From: Streptomyces sp. CB02058
Lineage (GTDB): Bacteria > Actinomycetota > Actinomycetes > Streptomycetales > Streptomycetaceae
Assembly: GCF_001905505.1 (NCBI RefSeq)
Contig: NZ_LIPG01000003.1
Span: forward strand, 744,001-808,000
Direction: 5' to 3'
Length of the DNA stretch: 64,000 nucleotides
Positions 43,855-52,201 of this stretch are shown in pieces. The stretch's first letter is position 1; each line of letters opens with the position of its first letter. The notes below the pieces were generated by a model. It was not told the origin of the DNA, ran no database searches, and saw only the letters and a list, made by a program, of their open reading frames with translations. Both the position numbers and the translations under genes were made by a program.

Positions 43855-44613
43855 TCAGCTGGCGCTCATCATCTTCTGGATCTCGGTGACCAGTGCGGTC
43901 AGCGCCCTGCGTTCGGGGATCGTCGTCTCCGGGTGCCAGAGGTCGACGAGCAGGCAGGTGCGGGTGCGGTCGGAATGGTTCCACGCCTCATGTTCGAAGG
44001 AATAGTCGAACAACAGGCACTTTCCTTCCTCCCATTCCCGCGCCTCGCCCGCGACGCTGACCGCGCAGTCCCCCGGAATGTCGATGGCGAGATGCAGATT
44101 GATGCTGAAGTTCCACAGATCGCAATGGGGTTTGATCGCGGCCCCGGGGAGAAGCGTGGAGAAATGCGATTCCAGGAGCGGGCAGATCACATCCGTGTCG
44201 ACCGCCGTTTCCTTCAGCACCTTGTACGCGGTCGGGGCGACCGGCGCCGAGTCCTCCACCAGAGCGCCGTCCCGGTAGAGGTAGAGAGCCTGCCAGTTCT
44301 CCTGGCGCACCAAATAATGTTCGTAGTCCGAGAACTGCTCGCGCTGCGTCGCCCAGGCCGTTTCCAGGTCACTCTTGATGGCGGCGTGGTTCTCCTCCAG
44401 CGCGTGCACCACGGGTGTCAGTTCGGGATAGGCGTAGGGGTCGTGCCACGGCTGCCGTGATATGCCGGGCAGTATCCACTTTGCGCCTTTTTGGAGCGGA
44501 TGCCGCTGCTCACTCCTGCGCCGCGGCTCCAGCATGACCTCGACGCGTTCGATCGAGTCCTTGCCGTATTCCTGCTTGATGGCGGCGAAGCAAGTGTCAA
44601 GCTCTGGCGTCAC
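43855..44613 (-). CDS. Aspartyl/asparaginyl beta-hydroxylase-like oxygenase
   Basis: The 252-residue protein shows the Asp/Asn hydroxylase fold in its C-terminal half. The iron-binding region is IKPHCDLWNFSINLHLAI. It continues with LLFDYSFEHEAWNHSD and the 2-oxoglutarate-binding arginine region RTRTCLLVDLWHPE. Enzymes of this family hydroxylate carbon atoms of amino-acid residues using Fe(II), O2 and 2-oxoglutarate. It likely beta-hydroxylates a free or carrier-bound amino acid for the NRPS. GTG 44611-44613 was selected because AGGGGG precedes it. ATG 44637 in frame has no visible ribosome site. It converges on the BtrH-like gene with a 15-base gap. Confidence 0.82.
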   Translation of the reverse strand: MTPELDTCFAAIKQEYGKDSIERVEVMLEPRRRSEQRHPLQKGAKWILPGISRQPWHDPYAYPELTPVVHALEENHAAIKSDLETAWATQREQFSDYEHYLVRQENWQALYLYRDGALVEDSAPVAPTAYKVLKETAVDTDVICPLLESHFSTLLPGAAIKPHCDLWNFSINLHLAIDIPGDCAVSVAGEAREWEEGKCLLFDYSFEHEAWNHSDRTRTCLLVDLWHPETTIPERRALTALVTEIQKMMSAS

Positions 44614-45020
44614 GATTCCCCCTGCGAGACTGCGCATTGGCGTTCGATGAATGTTATGACGTCCGGTGCCGCACCGTCCACGGAATGATCTCTTTCTGTG
44701 CGGACGCCGACGGGAAGACGCGGGCGGCGGCCGCGGTCCAGCGCCACGACGGCACGGCACTGCGACGACACCTCGTGGGGCATCGCCGCGACGCCGGACG
44801 GTGGCAGGGAAGCCGAGCAGCTTGTTCTCCCCCTCGACCTGCGCTTTTGCGTTCAGCGGCAAGGGTGTGGCCGGGCGCCGGCCGGGCGGGCGACAGTTGG
44901 CTTCACCGGGCGGAACGCGAACGTCGCGACCCTGGACGGTCCACCTCTCGTTCCGGACGGTCACCTCGCATGCGGACGCCTTCACGGGAAGCGTCCACGC
45001 CAAGGAACCCAGGGGGAAGT
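44614..45020. other. 407-base intergenic region without a clear gene
   Basis: It lies between the divergent hydroxylase (-) and the secreted peptidoglycan-binding protein (+). Long open frames run through it on both strands but have the arginine-rich composition of shadow frames and no good ribosome sites. I take it as the right boundary of the first biosynthetic locus and as promoter space. No repeats or RNA structures stand out. Confidence 0.5.
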
Positions 45021-45473
45021 ATGAAGAAGCTCCGAGCACTGCGCGCTCAAGCCGGTGTCTCCGCCGCAGCGGTCGCGCTCGCCGCCGCCGGCATCGGGAT
45101 GGTCGCCGCGACACCCGCCGCTGCCTATGCCGGCTACTGCAACGACACCGTCGGCAGGACGATCTCCAACTCCGGCTTTCACGCGAGCATTCCTGCCTAC
45201 AACAACAACGTGGACTGCCAGATGTACCAGGGAGCCAGCGGACCCGAGGTCAAGGCGTTGCAGATCACGCTGAACAAGTGCTACGGCCGCAGTCTGAGCA
45301 CCGACGGGATCTTCGGCGCCAAGACCAAGGACGCTCTTGTCCACGCCCAGGGCAAGGAGGGCATCGGCACCGACGGCGGGTACGGCAAGGAGACCCGGAC
45401 GAACATCAAGTGGGCCTTCCAGTACAGCGGCGGCCTCGGTCAGTGGTCCTGCTTCTACATCACCAACTGGTAG
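45021..45473 (+). CDS. Secreted peptidoglycan-binding domain protein
   Basis: The 150-residue protein has a Sec-type signal peptide (KKLRALRAQ, then a hydrophobic run, then ATPAAAYA, with probable cleavage near residue 35). The mature part resembles a peptidoglycan-binding type 1 fold (GPEVKALQITLNKC, LSTDGIFGAKTKDAL). Four Cys in the mature protein could form disulphides. It lacks any hydrolase domain. ATG 45021 follows AGGGGGAAGT. It is probably outside the biosynthetic operon and may bind the cell wall. Confidence 0.82.
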   Translation: MKKLRALRAQAGVSAAAVALAAAGIGMVAATPAAAYAGYCNDTVGRTISNSGFHASIPAYNNNVDCQMYQGASGPEVKALQITLNKCYGRSLSTDGIFGAKTKDALVHAQGKEGIGTDGGYGKETRTNIKWAFQYSGGLGQWSCFYITNW

Positions 45474-45816
45474 CACCTCCCGGCCGGCGTCAGGGGCGGT
45501 GGTCAGGGCCTCGCTCGTGCGCCGGTCGGTGACGGGTGGGAGGCGGTGCCGTGGTCCGGTTCCTGCGTCCGGCGTCCCGGGGCCGCCGGACGCAGGCAGT
45601 CCTCACCCCGCTCGGCAGCGTCTCCGGATTGCTCCCCGGATCGCCGGCGATCCGGCATGACCGTCGCCCTGGCTCACACCGACGCCCGCACGACGATGCG
45701 TCGGTATGCGAAGCCGGATGTGGAGATTCTCGTCCGGTGATGGACATCTGAGGAGGTCTGGCGAGCGTCCCCCACCCCCTCCCGAGTGGAATTGTGAGAT
45801 ATGGGAGCGTGGGAGG
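45474..45816. other. 343-base intergenic region holding a possible recombinase remnant
   Basis: No complete gene is visible here. Apart from the short integrase-like tail listed separately, the stretch has no clear promoter or hairpin. It separates the secreted wall-binding gene from the core pcaL-type gene. Confidence 0.4.
45657..45740 (+). pseudogene. Possible tyrosine-recombinase C-terminal remnant
   Basis: A 27-codon frame starting ATG 45657 reads LAHTDARTTMRRYAKPD. This matches the end of phage/plasmid integrases, where a conserved His and Thr precede the catalytic Tyr (H-x-x-x-x-T-T-x-x-x-Y). The upstream frame has no recognisable integrase sequence. If real, it is a decayed integrase at the edge of the biosynthetic locus. 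The match is short and chance is possible. Confidence 0.35.
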
Positions 45817-47100
45817 GTGAGCGAGACGAGGACTGAAACCATGCAATACCGCTTCGACGGCCCCGAAGACGCCCCTGTCCTGGTGATCGGCCCGTCACTC
45901 GGTACGACATGGCACATGTGGGACCGCCAGATACCCGAGCTCTCCCAGCACTGGAGGATCTTCCGGTACGACCTGCCGGGGCACGGCGGGGCTCCCGCGC
46001 ACCCCGCCGCCGCGGTCACCGACATCGCCGACCGTGTCCTCGCCACGCTGGACAGCCTCGGAGTGCAGCGCTTCGGGTACGCGGGCTGCGCCATCGGCGG
46101 CGCCGTCGGCGCCGATCTCGCGCTGCGCCACCCGCACCGGGTCGCCGCCCTCGCCCTGGTCGCCGCCTCGCCGCGCTTCGGCAGCGCCGACGAGTTCCGC
46201 CAGCGCGGGGTGATCGTCCGCAGCAACGGACTGGAGCCGATCGCGCGCACCTCACCGGAACGCTGGTTCACCCCCGGCTTCGCCGCCGCCCAGCCCGCCA
46301 TCGTCGAGTGGGCCGTACAGATGGTCCGCACCACCGACCCCGGCTGCTACATCGCCGCCTGCGAGGCCCTGGCCGCCTTCGACATCCGTACGGAACTGCC
46401 CCGCATCGGCGTGCCGACCCTCGTCCTGGTCGGTGCCGAGGACAAGGTCACCGGACCCGCCGAGGCCCGGACCCTCGTCGCGGGCATTCCGGACGCGCGG
46501 CTCGCCCTCGTGCCGGGCGCCAGCCACCTGGCGCCGGTCGAGCAGCCGGCCGCCGTCACCGATCTGCTGCTCATGCACTTCTCGACGTCCTGGCAGGACA
46601 CCCAGGCGTCCATCCCCGTACCGCCCTCCCCGGGTTTCGCCACCCCCTTCGCCCCGGTCGTCCCCGTCGCCGAGATCGCTCCCGCGACCGAGGTGCCCGA
46701 CGCCTCCGCCCCGGCCCGCAGCGACCTCTACGACCGGGGGATGAAGGTCCGGCGCGAGGTGCTGGGCGACGCCCATGTGAACGCGGAGACGGCCGCGTCC
46801 GACGGGTTCAGCGACGACTACCAGGAGCTCCTGACCCGCTACGCCTGGGGCGAGATCTGGACCCGTGAGGGACTCGACCGCAGGTCGCGCAGTTGCGTCA
46901 CGCTCACCGCGGTCGTCGCCTCCGGACACCTGGGAGGCCTCGCCCAGCACATCAGGGCGGCCCTGCGCAACGGACTCACGCCGGTCGAGATCAAGGAGGT
47001 GCTGCTCCAGACCGCCGTCTACTGCGGCATGCCGGCGGCCGGCGCGGCGTTCGAGATCGCGCAGTCCGTGATCCAGGAGGAAACCACTCCGCCCGCGTAG
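45817..47100 (+). CDS. pcaL: 3-oxoadipate enol-lactonase/4-carboxymuconolactone decarboxylase fusion
   Basis: The 427-residue protein fuses two beta-ketoadipate pathway enzymes. Residues about 10-255 are an alpha/beta hydrolase with VIGPSLGTTWHMWD, the nucleophile region YAGCAIGGAVG and His in GASHLAPVEQP. Residues about 300-420 are a carboxymuconolactone decarboxylase (MKVRREVLGDAHVN, GEIWTREGLDRRSRS, HIRAALRNG). The nucleophile elbow reads GCAIG, a Cys where Ser is usual. GTG 45817 has GGGAG 9 bases upstream; ATG 45841 with CGAGGA upstream is the alternative. This is a conserved Streptomyces catabolic gene, not part of the NRPS locus. Confidence 0.9.
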   Translation: MSETRTETMQYRFDGPEDAPVLVIGPSLGTTWHMWDRQIPELSQHWRIFRYDLPGHGGAPAHPAAAVTDIADRVLATLDSLGVQRFGYAGCAIGGAVGADLALRHPHRVAALALVAASPRFGSADEFRQRGVIVRSNGLEPIARTSPERWFTPGFAAAQPAIVEWAVQMVRTTDPGCYIAACEALAAFDIRTELPRIGVPTLVLVGAEDKVTGPAEARTLVAGIPDARLALVPGASHLAPVEQPAAVTDLLLMHFSTSWQDTQASIPVPPSPGFATPFAPVVPVAEIAPATEVPDASAPARSDLYDRGMKVRREVLGDAHVNAETAASDGFSDDYQELLTRYAWGEIWTREGLDRRSRSCVTLTAVVASGHLGGLAQHIRAALRNGLTPVEIKEVLLQTAVYCGMPAAGAAFEIAQSVIQEETTPPA

Positions 47101-47112
47101 CAGGATGGGGGT

Positions 47113-47760
47113 ATGAACGCTTCTTCTCTCACGCTGACCAAGAAGACCCACTCGTGCGTCCGCCTGGAGCGGGACGGCCGGTCGCTCGTCGTCGACCCCG
47201 GAGGGTTCTCCGAGGACGACGCCACCGCCGGGGCAGACGCGTTCCTCGTGACGCACGAGCACCCGGACCACTTCGACGAGGCGCGGCTGCGCGCGGGCCT
47301 GGAGTCCAATCCCGCCGCGCAGTTGTGGACCCTGCGCAGCGTGGCCGAGCAGTTGTCCGCCGCGTTCCCGGGGCGTGTCCACACGGTCGGCCACGGCGAC
47401 ACGTTCACCGCCGCCGGGTTCGACGTCCAGGTGCACGGTGAACTCCACGCCGTGATCCACCCGGACATCCCGCGGATCACCAACATCGGCTTCCTGGTGG
47501 ACGGTTCCGTGTTCCACCCGGGTGACGCCCTCACGGTGCCCGATCACCCGGTGGACACGCTGATGCTGCCCGTGATGGCTCCCTGGAGCAAGATCTCCGA
47601 GGTCATCGACTACGTACGCGAGGTGAAGCCGCGCCGCGCGATCGACATCCACGACGCCCTGCTCACCGACCTCGCCCGCCCGATCTACGACATGCAGATC
47701 GGCGCCCTCGGCGGAGCGGACCACAGCCGGCTGACCCCGGGCGACGCGACCCGCCTCTGA
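47113..47760 (+). CDS. Metallo-beta-lactamase-fold hydrolase
   Basis: The 215-residue protein has the MBL-fold metal motif VTHEHPDHFDE (HxHxDH) and a second ligand region (GELHAVIHPD, FHPGD). It resembles small UlaG-like hydrolases. It follows pcaL by 12 bases. The substrate is not predictable. Confidence 0.85.
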   Translation: MNASSLTLTKKTHSCVRLERDGRSLVVDPGGFSEDDATAGADAFLVTHEHPDHFDEARLRAGLESNPAAQLWTLRSVAEQLSAAFPGRVHTVGHGDTFTAAGFDVQVHGELHAVIHPDIPRITNIGFLVDGSVFHPGDALTVPDHPVDTLMLPVMAPWSKISEVIDYVREVKPRRAIDIHDALLTDLARPIYDMQIGALGGADHSRLTPGDATRL

Positions 47761-47794
47761 GCCCGCTGTCGGTGGGAGCGGTTAGGTTGGCTGC

Positions 47795-48574
47795 ATGCGT
47801 ATCGCCACGTGGAACGTCAATTCGATCACGGCCCGGCTCCCGAGGCTGCTGGCCTGGCTGGAGAGCAGCGGCACCGACGTGCTGTGCGTCCAGGAGACCA
47901 AGTGCACGCTCGAGCAGTTCCCCGCCGAGGCGCTGCGCGAGCTGGGCTACGAGTCCGCGGTCAACGCCACGGGCCGGTGGAACGGCGTCGCGCTGCTCTC
48001 CCGCGTCGGCCTCACGGACGTCGTGACGGGCCTGCCCGACGGCCCGGAGTACGAGGGGGTGCAGGAGCCGAGGGCAATCTCGGCCACCTGTGGCCCCGCC
48101 CGGGTCTGGTCGGTCTACGTCCCCAACGGCCGCGAGGTCGACCACGACCACTACGCCTACAAGCTGCGCTGGCTGGAGGCCCTGAGGAAGTCCGTCGCGG
48201 CGGACGCCGCCGGGGCGCTGCCGTTCGCGGTACTCGGAGACTTCAACATCGCACCGACCGACGAGGACGTCTGGGACCCCGCGGAGTTCGTGGACTCCAC
48301 CCATGTCACCCCCGCCGAGCGGGCCGCCCTCGCCGCGCTGCGCGAGGAGGGGCTCCTCGACGTGGTGCCGCGCCCCCTGAAGTACGCCCACCCGTACACC
48401 TACTGGGACTACCGCCAGCTGCGCTTCCCGAAGAACAAGGGCATGCGCATCGACCTGGTCTACGGGAACGCCCCCTTCCAGGCGGCGGTCAAGGACAGCT
48501 ATGTCGACCGCGAGGAGCGCAAGGGCAAGGGTGCGTCGGACCACGCCCCGGTGGTCGTGGACCTGGAGGTCTGA
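47795..48574 (+). CDS. xth: Exodeoxyribonuclease III-type AP endonuclease
   Basis: The 259-residue protein starts MRIATWNVNSITARL and carries the EEP nuclease motifs LCVQETKC (metal-binding Glu), FAVLGDFNIAP and the C-terminal SDHAPVVVDL (catalytic Asp-His). It is full length for the family. It repairs abasic sites and degrades 3' ends. It ends 52 bases from the convergent mycoredoxin gene. Confidence 0.92.
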   Translation: MRIATWNVNSITARLPRLLAWLESSGTDVLCVQETKCTLEQFPAEALRELGYESAVNATGRWNGVALLSRVGLTDVVTGLPDGPEYEGVQEPRAISATCGPARVWSVYVPNGREVDHDHYAYKLRWLEALRKSVAADAAGALPFAVLGDFNIAPTDEDVWDPAEFVDSTHVTPAERAALAALREEGLLDVVPRPLKYAHPYTYWDYRQLRFPKNKGMRIDLVYGNAPFQAAVKDSYVDREERKGKGASDHAPVVVDLEV

Positions 48575-48626
48575 GGAAGCGGGGCGGAGCCGGGGCGCGG
48601 GGGAGCCTCTCCGGCCCGCCGCGTGG

Positions 48627-48920
48627 TCAACTCTTCCCCGCCCCGTCCTTCGCGGGCAGCAGGTGCGGGGCGCGTGCGGTCACGGCCCGCACGACCTCGC
48701 GCTTGGAGGGGTTGACCATGGCGTGCCCCGCGACGGAGACCGTCGGCACGGTCTCGTTGCCGTCGGCGACCGAGCGTACGTAGGCGGCGGCGTCCTGGTC
48801 CCGCCAGATGTTCACCTCGGTGTAGGTGAGCCCGGAGAAGCGGAGCCGCAGCCGGAGTTTCATGCAGTACGGGCAGCCGGGCCGCCAGTAGACGACCATG
48901 CCGTCGCGGTCCCCGGCCAT
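48627..48920 (-). CDS. Mycoredoxin/glutaredoxin-like protein
   Basis: The 97-residue protein is a single thioredoxin-fold domain with the redox motif CPYC (WRPGCPYCMKL), the cis-Pro in ETVPTVSV and a C-terminal GHAMVNPS segment. In actinobacteria such proteins reduce mycothiol mixed disulphides. It is transcribed toward the exonuclease gene. Confidence 0.88.
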   Translation of the reverse strand: MAGDRDGMVVYWRPGCPYCMKLRLRLRFSGLTYTEVNIWRDQDAAAYVRSVADGNETVPTVSVAGHAMVNPSKREVVRAVTARAPHLLPAKDGAGKS

Positions 48921-49012
48921 CGCACACCCCTCTGTCGCTCTTCCGTGCTGTCCAGGCCGTCCCGGTCTCCTGGCCGGTCACTCCAGCCGACGTGAGCCCC
49001 ACGAGCGGTGGG

Positions 49013-49825
49013 ATGATCCTAACGGCGTGCGTGTGCTCCCGACAGGAAGAGTGGCCGGCCCTGACGTACAACCGTGACACCCTGCCCTTCCCCGACAACC
49101 GTGTCCCCCGCCTCACCTACGAGGACATCGGGAACTGGGAGACGTTCGACCCGGCCCGCAACTCGTTCGTCTGGAACGAGGACGAGGATGCCCGCCTCCG
49201 TTCGCTCGTCCGCGCATGGGTGCCACCCGTGCTCTCCGGCATGGCCGGCTGGTGGGAGGGCGAGCGCTGGTGCGAGAGCCAGGTGGACGCGATGATCCGT
49301 GAGCGATACGGCAACTGGGCCTGGGGATGGAGCTGGTGCTACCGCGACGGCGGGCCCATCGGCAACTGGGTCAGCGGGGCGGACTCGGTGACGACCCCGG
49401 ACGAGACCGCGGAACGCGTCGTGGCCGCGCTGCTGGAATGGCGTCAGTGGCTGCTGCGGACGGCCCAGCGCTTCGCCGAACTGGCGCCGCCGCCGGACAT
49501 CTCGCCCGAGCACCGCAGCTGGCACCTCGAACGGGCCTGCGTCCGGCTCGTGACCCACGCGCTGGACTCGGGCGCGGAGGGCGCCTGGCACGGTCAGGCG
49601 GCGATCGTCCTGGGCTGGTTCCTCACCAGCTCCGGCATGGACCGGGCCGAGGCCACGCGGGCGGTGGAGAACGCCATCGGTGGCCGGTTCGCGAGCTGGG
49701 TCCACCCGGAACGGACGCTGATCGAATCCGTCGGTGAGGATCTCGCCGTCGGTCTCACCGGCCACGCCCCGTATCAGGACCACCGTGAGAGGGCGGCACT
49801 GGAGGATCTCCATGACCGCTACTGA
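49013..49825 (+). CDS. Hypothetical protein coupled to a Fic gene
   Basis: I do not recognise this 270-residue protein. It is rich in Trp and Arg (for example GNWAWGWSWCYRDG) and predicted soluble, with helices in its C-terminal half. The start is uncertain. ATG 49013 is chosen after GGTGGG, and GTG 48992 is the alternative. It overlaps the Fic gene by 14 bases, so the two are probably expressed together. Confidence 0.65.
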   Translation: MILTACVCSRQEEWPALTYNRDTLPFPDNRVPRLTYEDIGNWETFDPARNSFVWNEDEDARLRSLVRAWVPPVLSGMAGWWEGERWCESQVDAMIRERYGNWAWGWSWCYRDGGPIGNWVSGADSVTTPDETAERVVAALLEWRQWLLRTAQRFAELAPPPDISPEHRSWHLERACVRLVTHALDSGAEGAWHGQAAIVLGWFLTSSGMDRAEATRAVENAIGGRFASWVHPERTLIESVGEDLAVGLTGHAPYQDHRERAALEDLHDRY

Positions 49826-50414
49826 CAGCCTTTCGGTCTGGCTGCGCGTGCGCCGCGAGGTCGACTGGCAACGTGCACCGGCCCTCGAGCGGGTGCCACC
49901 CGGCCGCGACGGGTTCCGCTCCTGGTGCGAGGGGCCGGTGCGCCGACGCGACCCGCATCGCGCTGAACGTCTGCTCGCCGCATACGCCCTGGCCCGCGAG
50001 GACGCCGCACGCCGCACCCCGCTGGACTTCGCCCTGCTCGCCCGTTGGCAGCGCGAAATCCTCGGCGCGACACGGGCGCCGTTCCGTGTGAGCGACGCCT
50101 ACGCGAAGGCCGGCCGCGAGCGCTACGGCCTGACCTCCCACACACGGGCCGACTTCGATTCCTGTCTGCGCGGGACGACCGACCCGGACATCCCGCCGGC
50201 GGCACGCGCGGCACGCGCATACCTCGACGTGGCGTTCTTCCACCCCTTCACCGATGGCAATGCCCGCGCCGCGCTGGTGACCCTGGTCCATGTCCTGGCC
50301 CGGGAGGACATCGTCCTTCCCGAGGTCGGCCCCCTTCAGACCACCCGCTACGCGGATGACCCGGCCGGCGCCGCCGACCTTGCCGATCTCATCGGACTGC
50401 TCAACCGCCGCTGA
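49812..50414 (+). CDS. Fic/DOC-family protein
   Basis: The 200-residue protein carries the Fic core motif HPFTDGNAR, which binds phosphate and holds the catalytic His. Preceding helices contain ARRTPLDFALLARWQREIL. Fic enzymes transfer AMP or other groups to target proteins. An inhibitory helix of the usual [S/T]xxxE[G/N] form is not obvious in the protein, so control may come from the co-encoded upstream protein. It could be a housekeeping regulator or part of a toxin-antitoxin-like pair. Confidence 0.78.
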   Translation: MTATDSLSVWLRVRREVDWQRAPALERVPPGRDGFRSWCEGPVRRRDPHRAERLLAAYALAREDAARRTPLDFALLARWQREILGATRAPFRVSDAYAKAGRERYGLTSHTRADFDSCLRGTTDPDIPPAARAARAYLDVAFFHPFTDGNARAALVTLVHVLAREDIVLPEVGPLQTTRYADDPAGAADLADLIGLLNRR

Positions 50415-50455
50415 CACCGAGGCGTCCGGGCACCACGGGCCAGGGCACTCCAGGT

Positions 50456-50472
50456 GTCAACTTCGGGTTGAC
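50456..50472. promoter_or_regulatory. Palindromic operator 1 (GTCAAC-N5-GTTGAC)
   Basis: A perfect inverted repeat with 6-base arms and a 5-base spacer. It overlaps the likely -35 box (TTGACG, 50468-50473) of the Clp-N gene. A second, near-identical copy lies 28 bases downstream, so the two sites are in phase on the helix to within about a third of a turn. Confidence 0.6.
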
Positions 50473-50502
50473 GTTCATGGGGTGTCAACCTAGGGTTGCC
50501 TC
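50468..50502 (+). promoter_or_regulatory. Probable leaderless promoter of the Clp-N gene
   Basis: A -35 TTGACG (50468-50473) and a -10 TAGGGT (50491-50496) are separated by 17 bases. Transcription would begin at or within a base or two of ATG 50503, giving a leaderless mRNA. Both elements overlap the palindromic operator copies. Confidence 0.55.
50484..50500. promoter_or_regulatory. Palindromic operator 2 (GTCAAC-N5-GTTGCC)
   Basis: A second copy of the palindrome, with one mismatch in the right arm. It covers the -10 region and ends three bases before the start codon. The protein encoded just downstream has a helix-turn-helix-like segment, so autorepression is plausible. Confidence 0.55.
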
Positions 50503-51252
50503 ATGACGAAGCCGTTGCGCCCCAACCCGCCGATCCGCCTCGACGACCTCATCGAGGCGATCAGGAAGACCCACGCCGACGCCTTGGAGCAGCTCTCCGG
50601 GGCGGTGATCGCCGCTGATCACCTCGGGGAGATCGCCGATCACCTCATCGGTCACTTCGTGGACCAGGCGCGCCGCTCCGGCGCCTCCTGGACGGACATC
50701 GGCCGCAGCATGGGAGTCACCCGGCAGGCCGCCCAGAAGCGGTTCGTGCCCAAGAAGCCCGGCGAGGCGTCGGAGCTGGACCCGAGTCAGGGGTTCGGCC
50801 AGTTCGACACGGAGGCCAGGAACGCCGTCATGGGCGCGAGCAACGAGGCCCACGCCGCCCGCAACGACGAGGTGGGAGTGGCGCACCTCGTCCTGGGTCT
50901 CCTCGCCCAGCCGGAATCGCTCGGCGCCCGGGTCGTCGCGGGGCTGGGGGTCTCGCCGGAGGCGGCACGGGAGGCGGCGGCCCTCGCGCTCCCGGCCGCG
51001 GCCGACGAGGTCCCCGAGCTCATCCCGTACGACGCCGGAGCCCGCAAGGTCCTGGAGCTCACCTTCAGGGAGGCGCTGCGCCTCGGCCATGAATGCGTCG
51101 GCAGCGGCCACATCCTGCTGGCCGTGCTGGAGTTCGAGGGCGGCGCGGGTCTCCTCACGGGACTGGGCATCGACAAGGACGCGGCGTCGTCCGCCGTCGC
51201 GGCAGCGGTGGCCGCCGAGGCGGAGGAGCCGGCTCCGGACGCCGGGAGCTGA
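50503..51252 (+). CDS. HTH-containing Clp N-terminal domain protein
   Basis: The 249-residue protein has an N-terminal region with a helix-turn-helix-like segment (SWTDIGRSMGVTRQAAQKRF, about 67-86). A Clp N-domain repeat follows (EVGVAHLVLGLLAQ and HECVGSGHILLAVLEFEGG), the module by which ClpA/ClpC recognise substrates and adaptors. It lacks AAA+ ATPase domains. It may link ClpC function with transcriptional control and could bind the twin operators in its own promoter. ATG 50503 sits directly after the -10 box. Confidence 0.85.
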   Translation: MTKPLRPNPPIRLDDLIEAIRKTHADALEQLSGAVIAADHLGEIADHLIGHFVDQARRSGASWTDIGRSMGVTRQAAQKRFVPKKPGEASELDPSQGFGQFDTEARNAVMGASNEAHAARNDEVGVAHLVLGLLAQPESLGARVVAGLGVSPEAAREAAALALPAAADEVPELIPYDAGARKVLELTFREALRLGHECVGSGHILLAVLEFEGGAGLLTGLGIDKDAASSAVAAAVAAEAEEPAPDAGS

Positions 51253-51328
51253 CGGGGCACGGCACCGGACCCGTTCCCTGCCCGGCCCTGCCCGGACGAA
51301 AGAACCTGGCTCCCAGGAGTCCGTGAAC

Positions 51329-51363
51329 CGCCGGTGCCGCCCCTCACCGGGGCGGCACCGGCG
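51329..51363. terminator. Perfect 15-bp hairpin between convergent genes
   Basis: Bases 51329-51343 pair perfectly with 51349-51363 around a 5-base loop. It lies between the Clp-N gene (+) and the SDR gene (-) and may terminate both. Confidence 0.8.
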
Positions 51364-51421
51364 TGATGGGCCGCTGGGCATCACCGGGCGGCGCACCGCT
51401 CGGTGGGTCCGGTGGACCCGC

Positions 51422-52201
51422 TCAGTGGACCGAGAACCCGCCGTCGACGAAGACCGACTGCCCGGTGACGTACGCCGAGGCCGTGCTCGCCAGGAACACC
51501 GCGGCGCCGGCGAAGTCCTCGGCCAGCCCGTTGCGTCCCACCATCGTGCGGGCGGCCAGGGCCGCCACCCGCTCGGGGTCCGACGACAGCCGCTCGTTCA
51601 GCGGCGTCATCACGAAGCCGGGCACAAGGGTGTTGCAGGTGACGCCGTACGGAGACCAGGCTTCGGCCTGCGAGCGCGCCAGCGACTCCAGCGCACCCTT
51701 GGAGACTCCGTACGCCCCGCTCTGCACGAACGCCCGGTGCGCCTGCTGGGACGTGATGTGGATGATCCGGCCGAAGCCGCGCTCGGCCATGCCGGGGCCG
51801 AACCGGCGGCCCAGCAGATAGGGCGCCTTGAGGTTCACCGTCATCGTGGTGTCCCAGGTCTCCTCGTCCAGCTCGCTCATCGGCGGCCGCAGATTGATGC
51901 CCGCGGAGTTGACCAGGATGTCCGGCTCACCGAACACGGCCGCGGCCTCGTCCCCCGCCAGCCGCACGCCCTCGGCGGTCCCGAGGTCGGCGCTCACCCA
52001 GGCCGCCCGGCAGCCGCCCGCGGTGAGTTCGTCGACGGTCTTCCTCAGCTCCGCCTCCCGGCGGGCCACGACCACGACGCTCGCGCCCGCGCGAGCGAGA
52101 GCCTCCGTGATGCCCCGGCCGATGCCTGAGCTGCCACCGGTCACCACAGCGACGCGGCCTTCCAGTGAGAACAGTTCGGAGAGATAGTTCTGCGACGTCA
52201 T
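51422..52201 (-). CDS. Short-chain dehydrogenase/reductase
   Basis: The 259-residue classical SDR has the NAD(P) motif VVTGGSSGIGRG, the NSAG structural motif (ILVNSAGIN), catalytic Ser in IIHITSQQ and YxxxK in SGAYGVSKGAL. The C-terminus is typical (VTGQSVFVDGGFSVH). A sugar-alcohol or acyl substrate is usual for the family. It is monocistronic here. Confidence 0.9.
   Translation of the reverse strand: MTSQNYLSELFSLEGRVAVVTGGSSGIGRGITEALARAGASVVVVARREAELRKTVDELTAGGCRAAWVSADLGTAEGVRLAGDEAAAVFGEPDILVNSAGINLRPPMSELDEETWDTTMTVNLKAPYLLGRRFGPGMAERGFGRIIHITSQQAHRAFVQSGAYGVSKGALESLARSQAEAWSPYGVTCNTLVPGFVMTPLNERLSSDPERVAALAARTMVGRNGLAEDFAGAAVFLASTASAYVTGQSVFVDGGFSVH

Noticed and set aside
44637-45020. 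Frame extending the peptidoglycan-binding gene upstream
   Set aside because: Only the part from ATG 45021 has a ribosome site and signal peptide. The upstream part is compositionally non-coding.
48575-48626. Weak inverted repeats between the exonuclease and mycoredoxin genes
   Set aside because: Arms are short and interrupted in a GC-rich background, and do not form a convincing hairpin.
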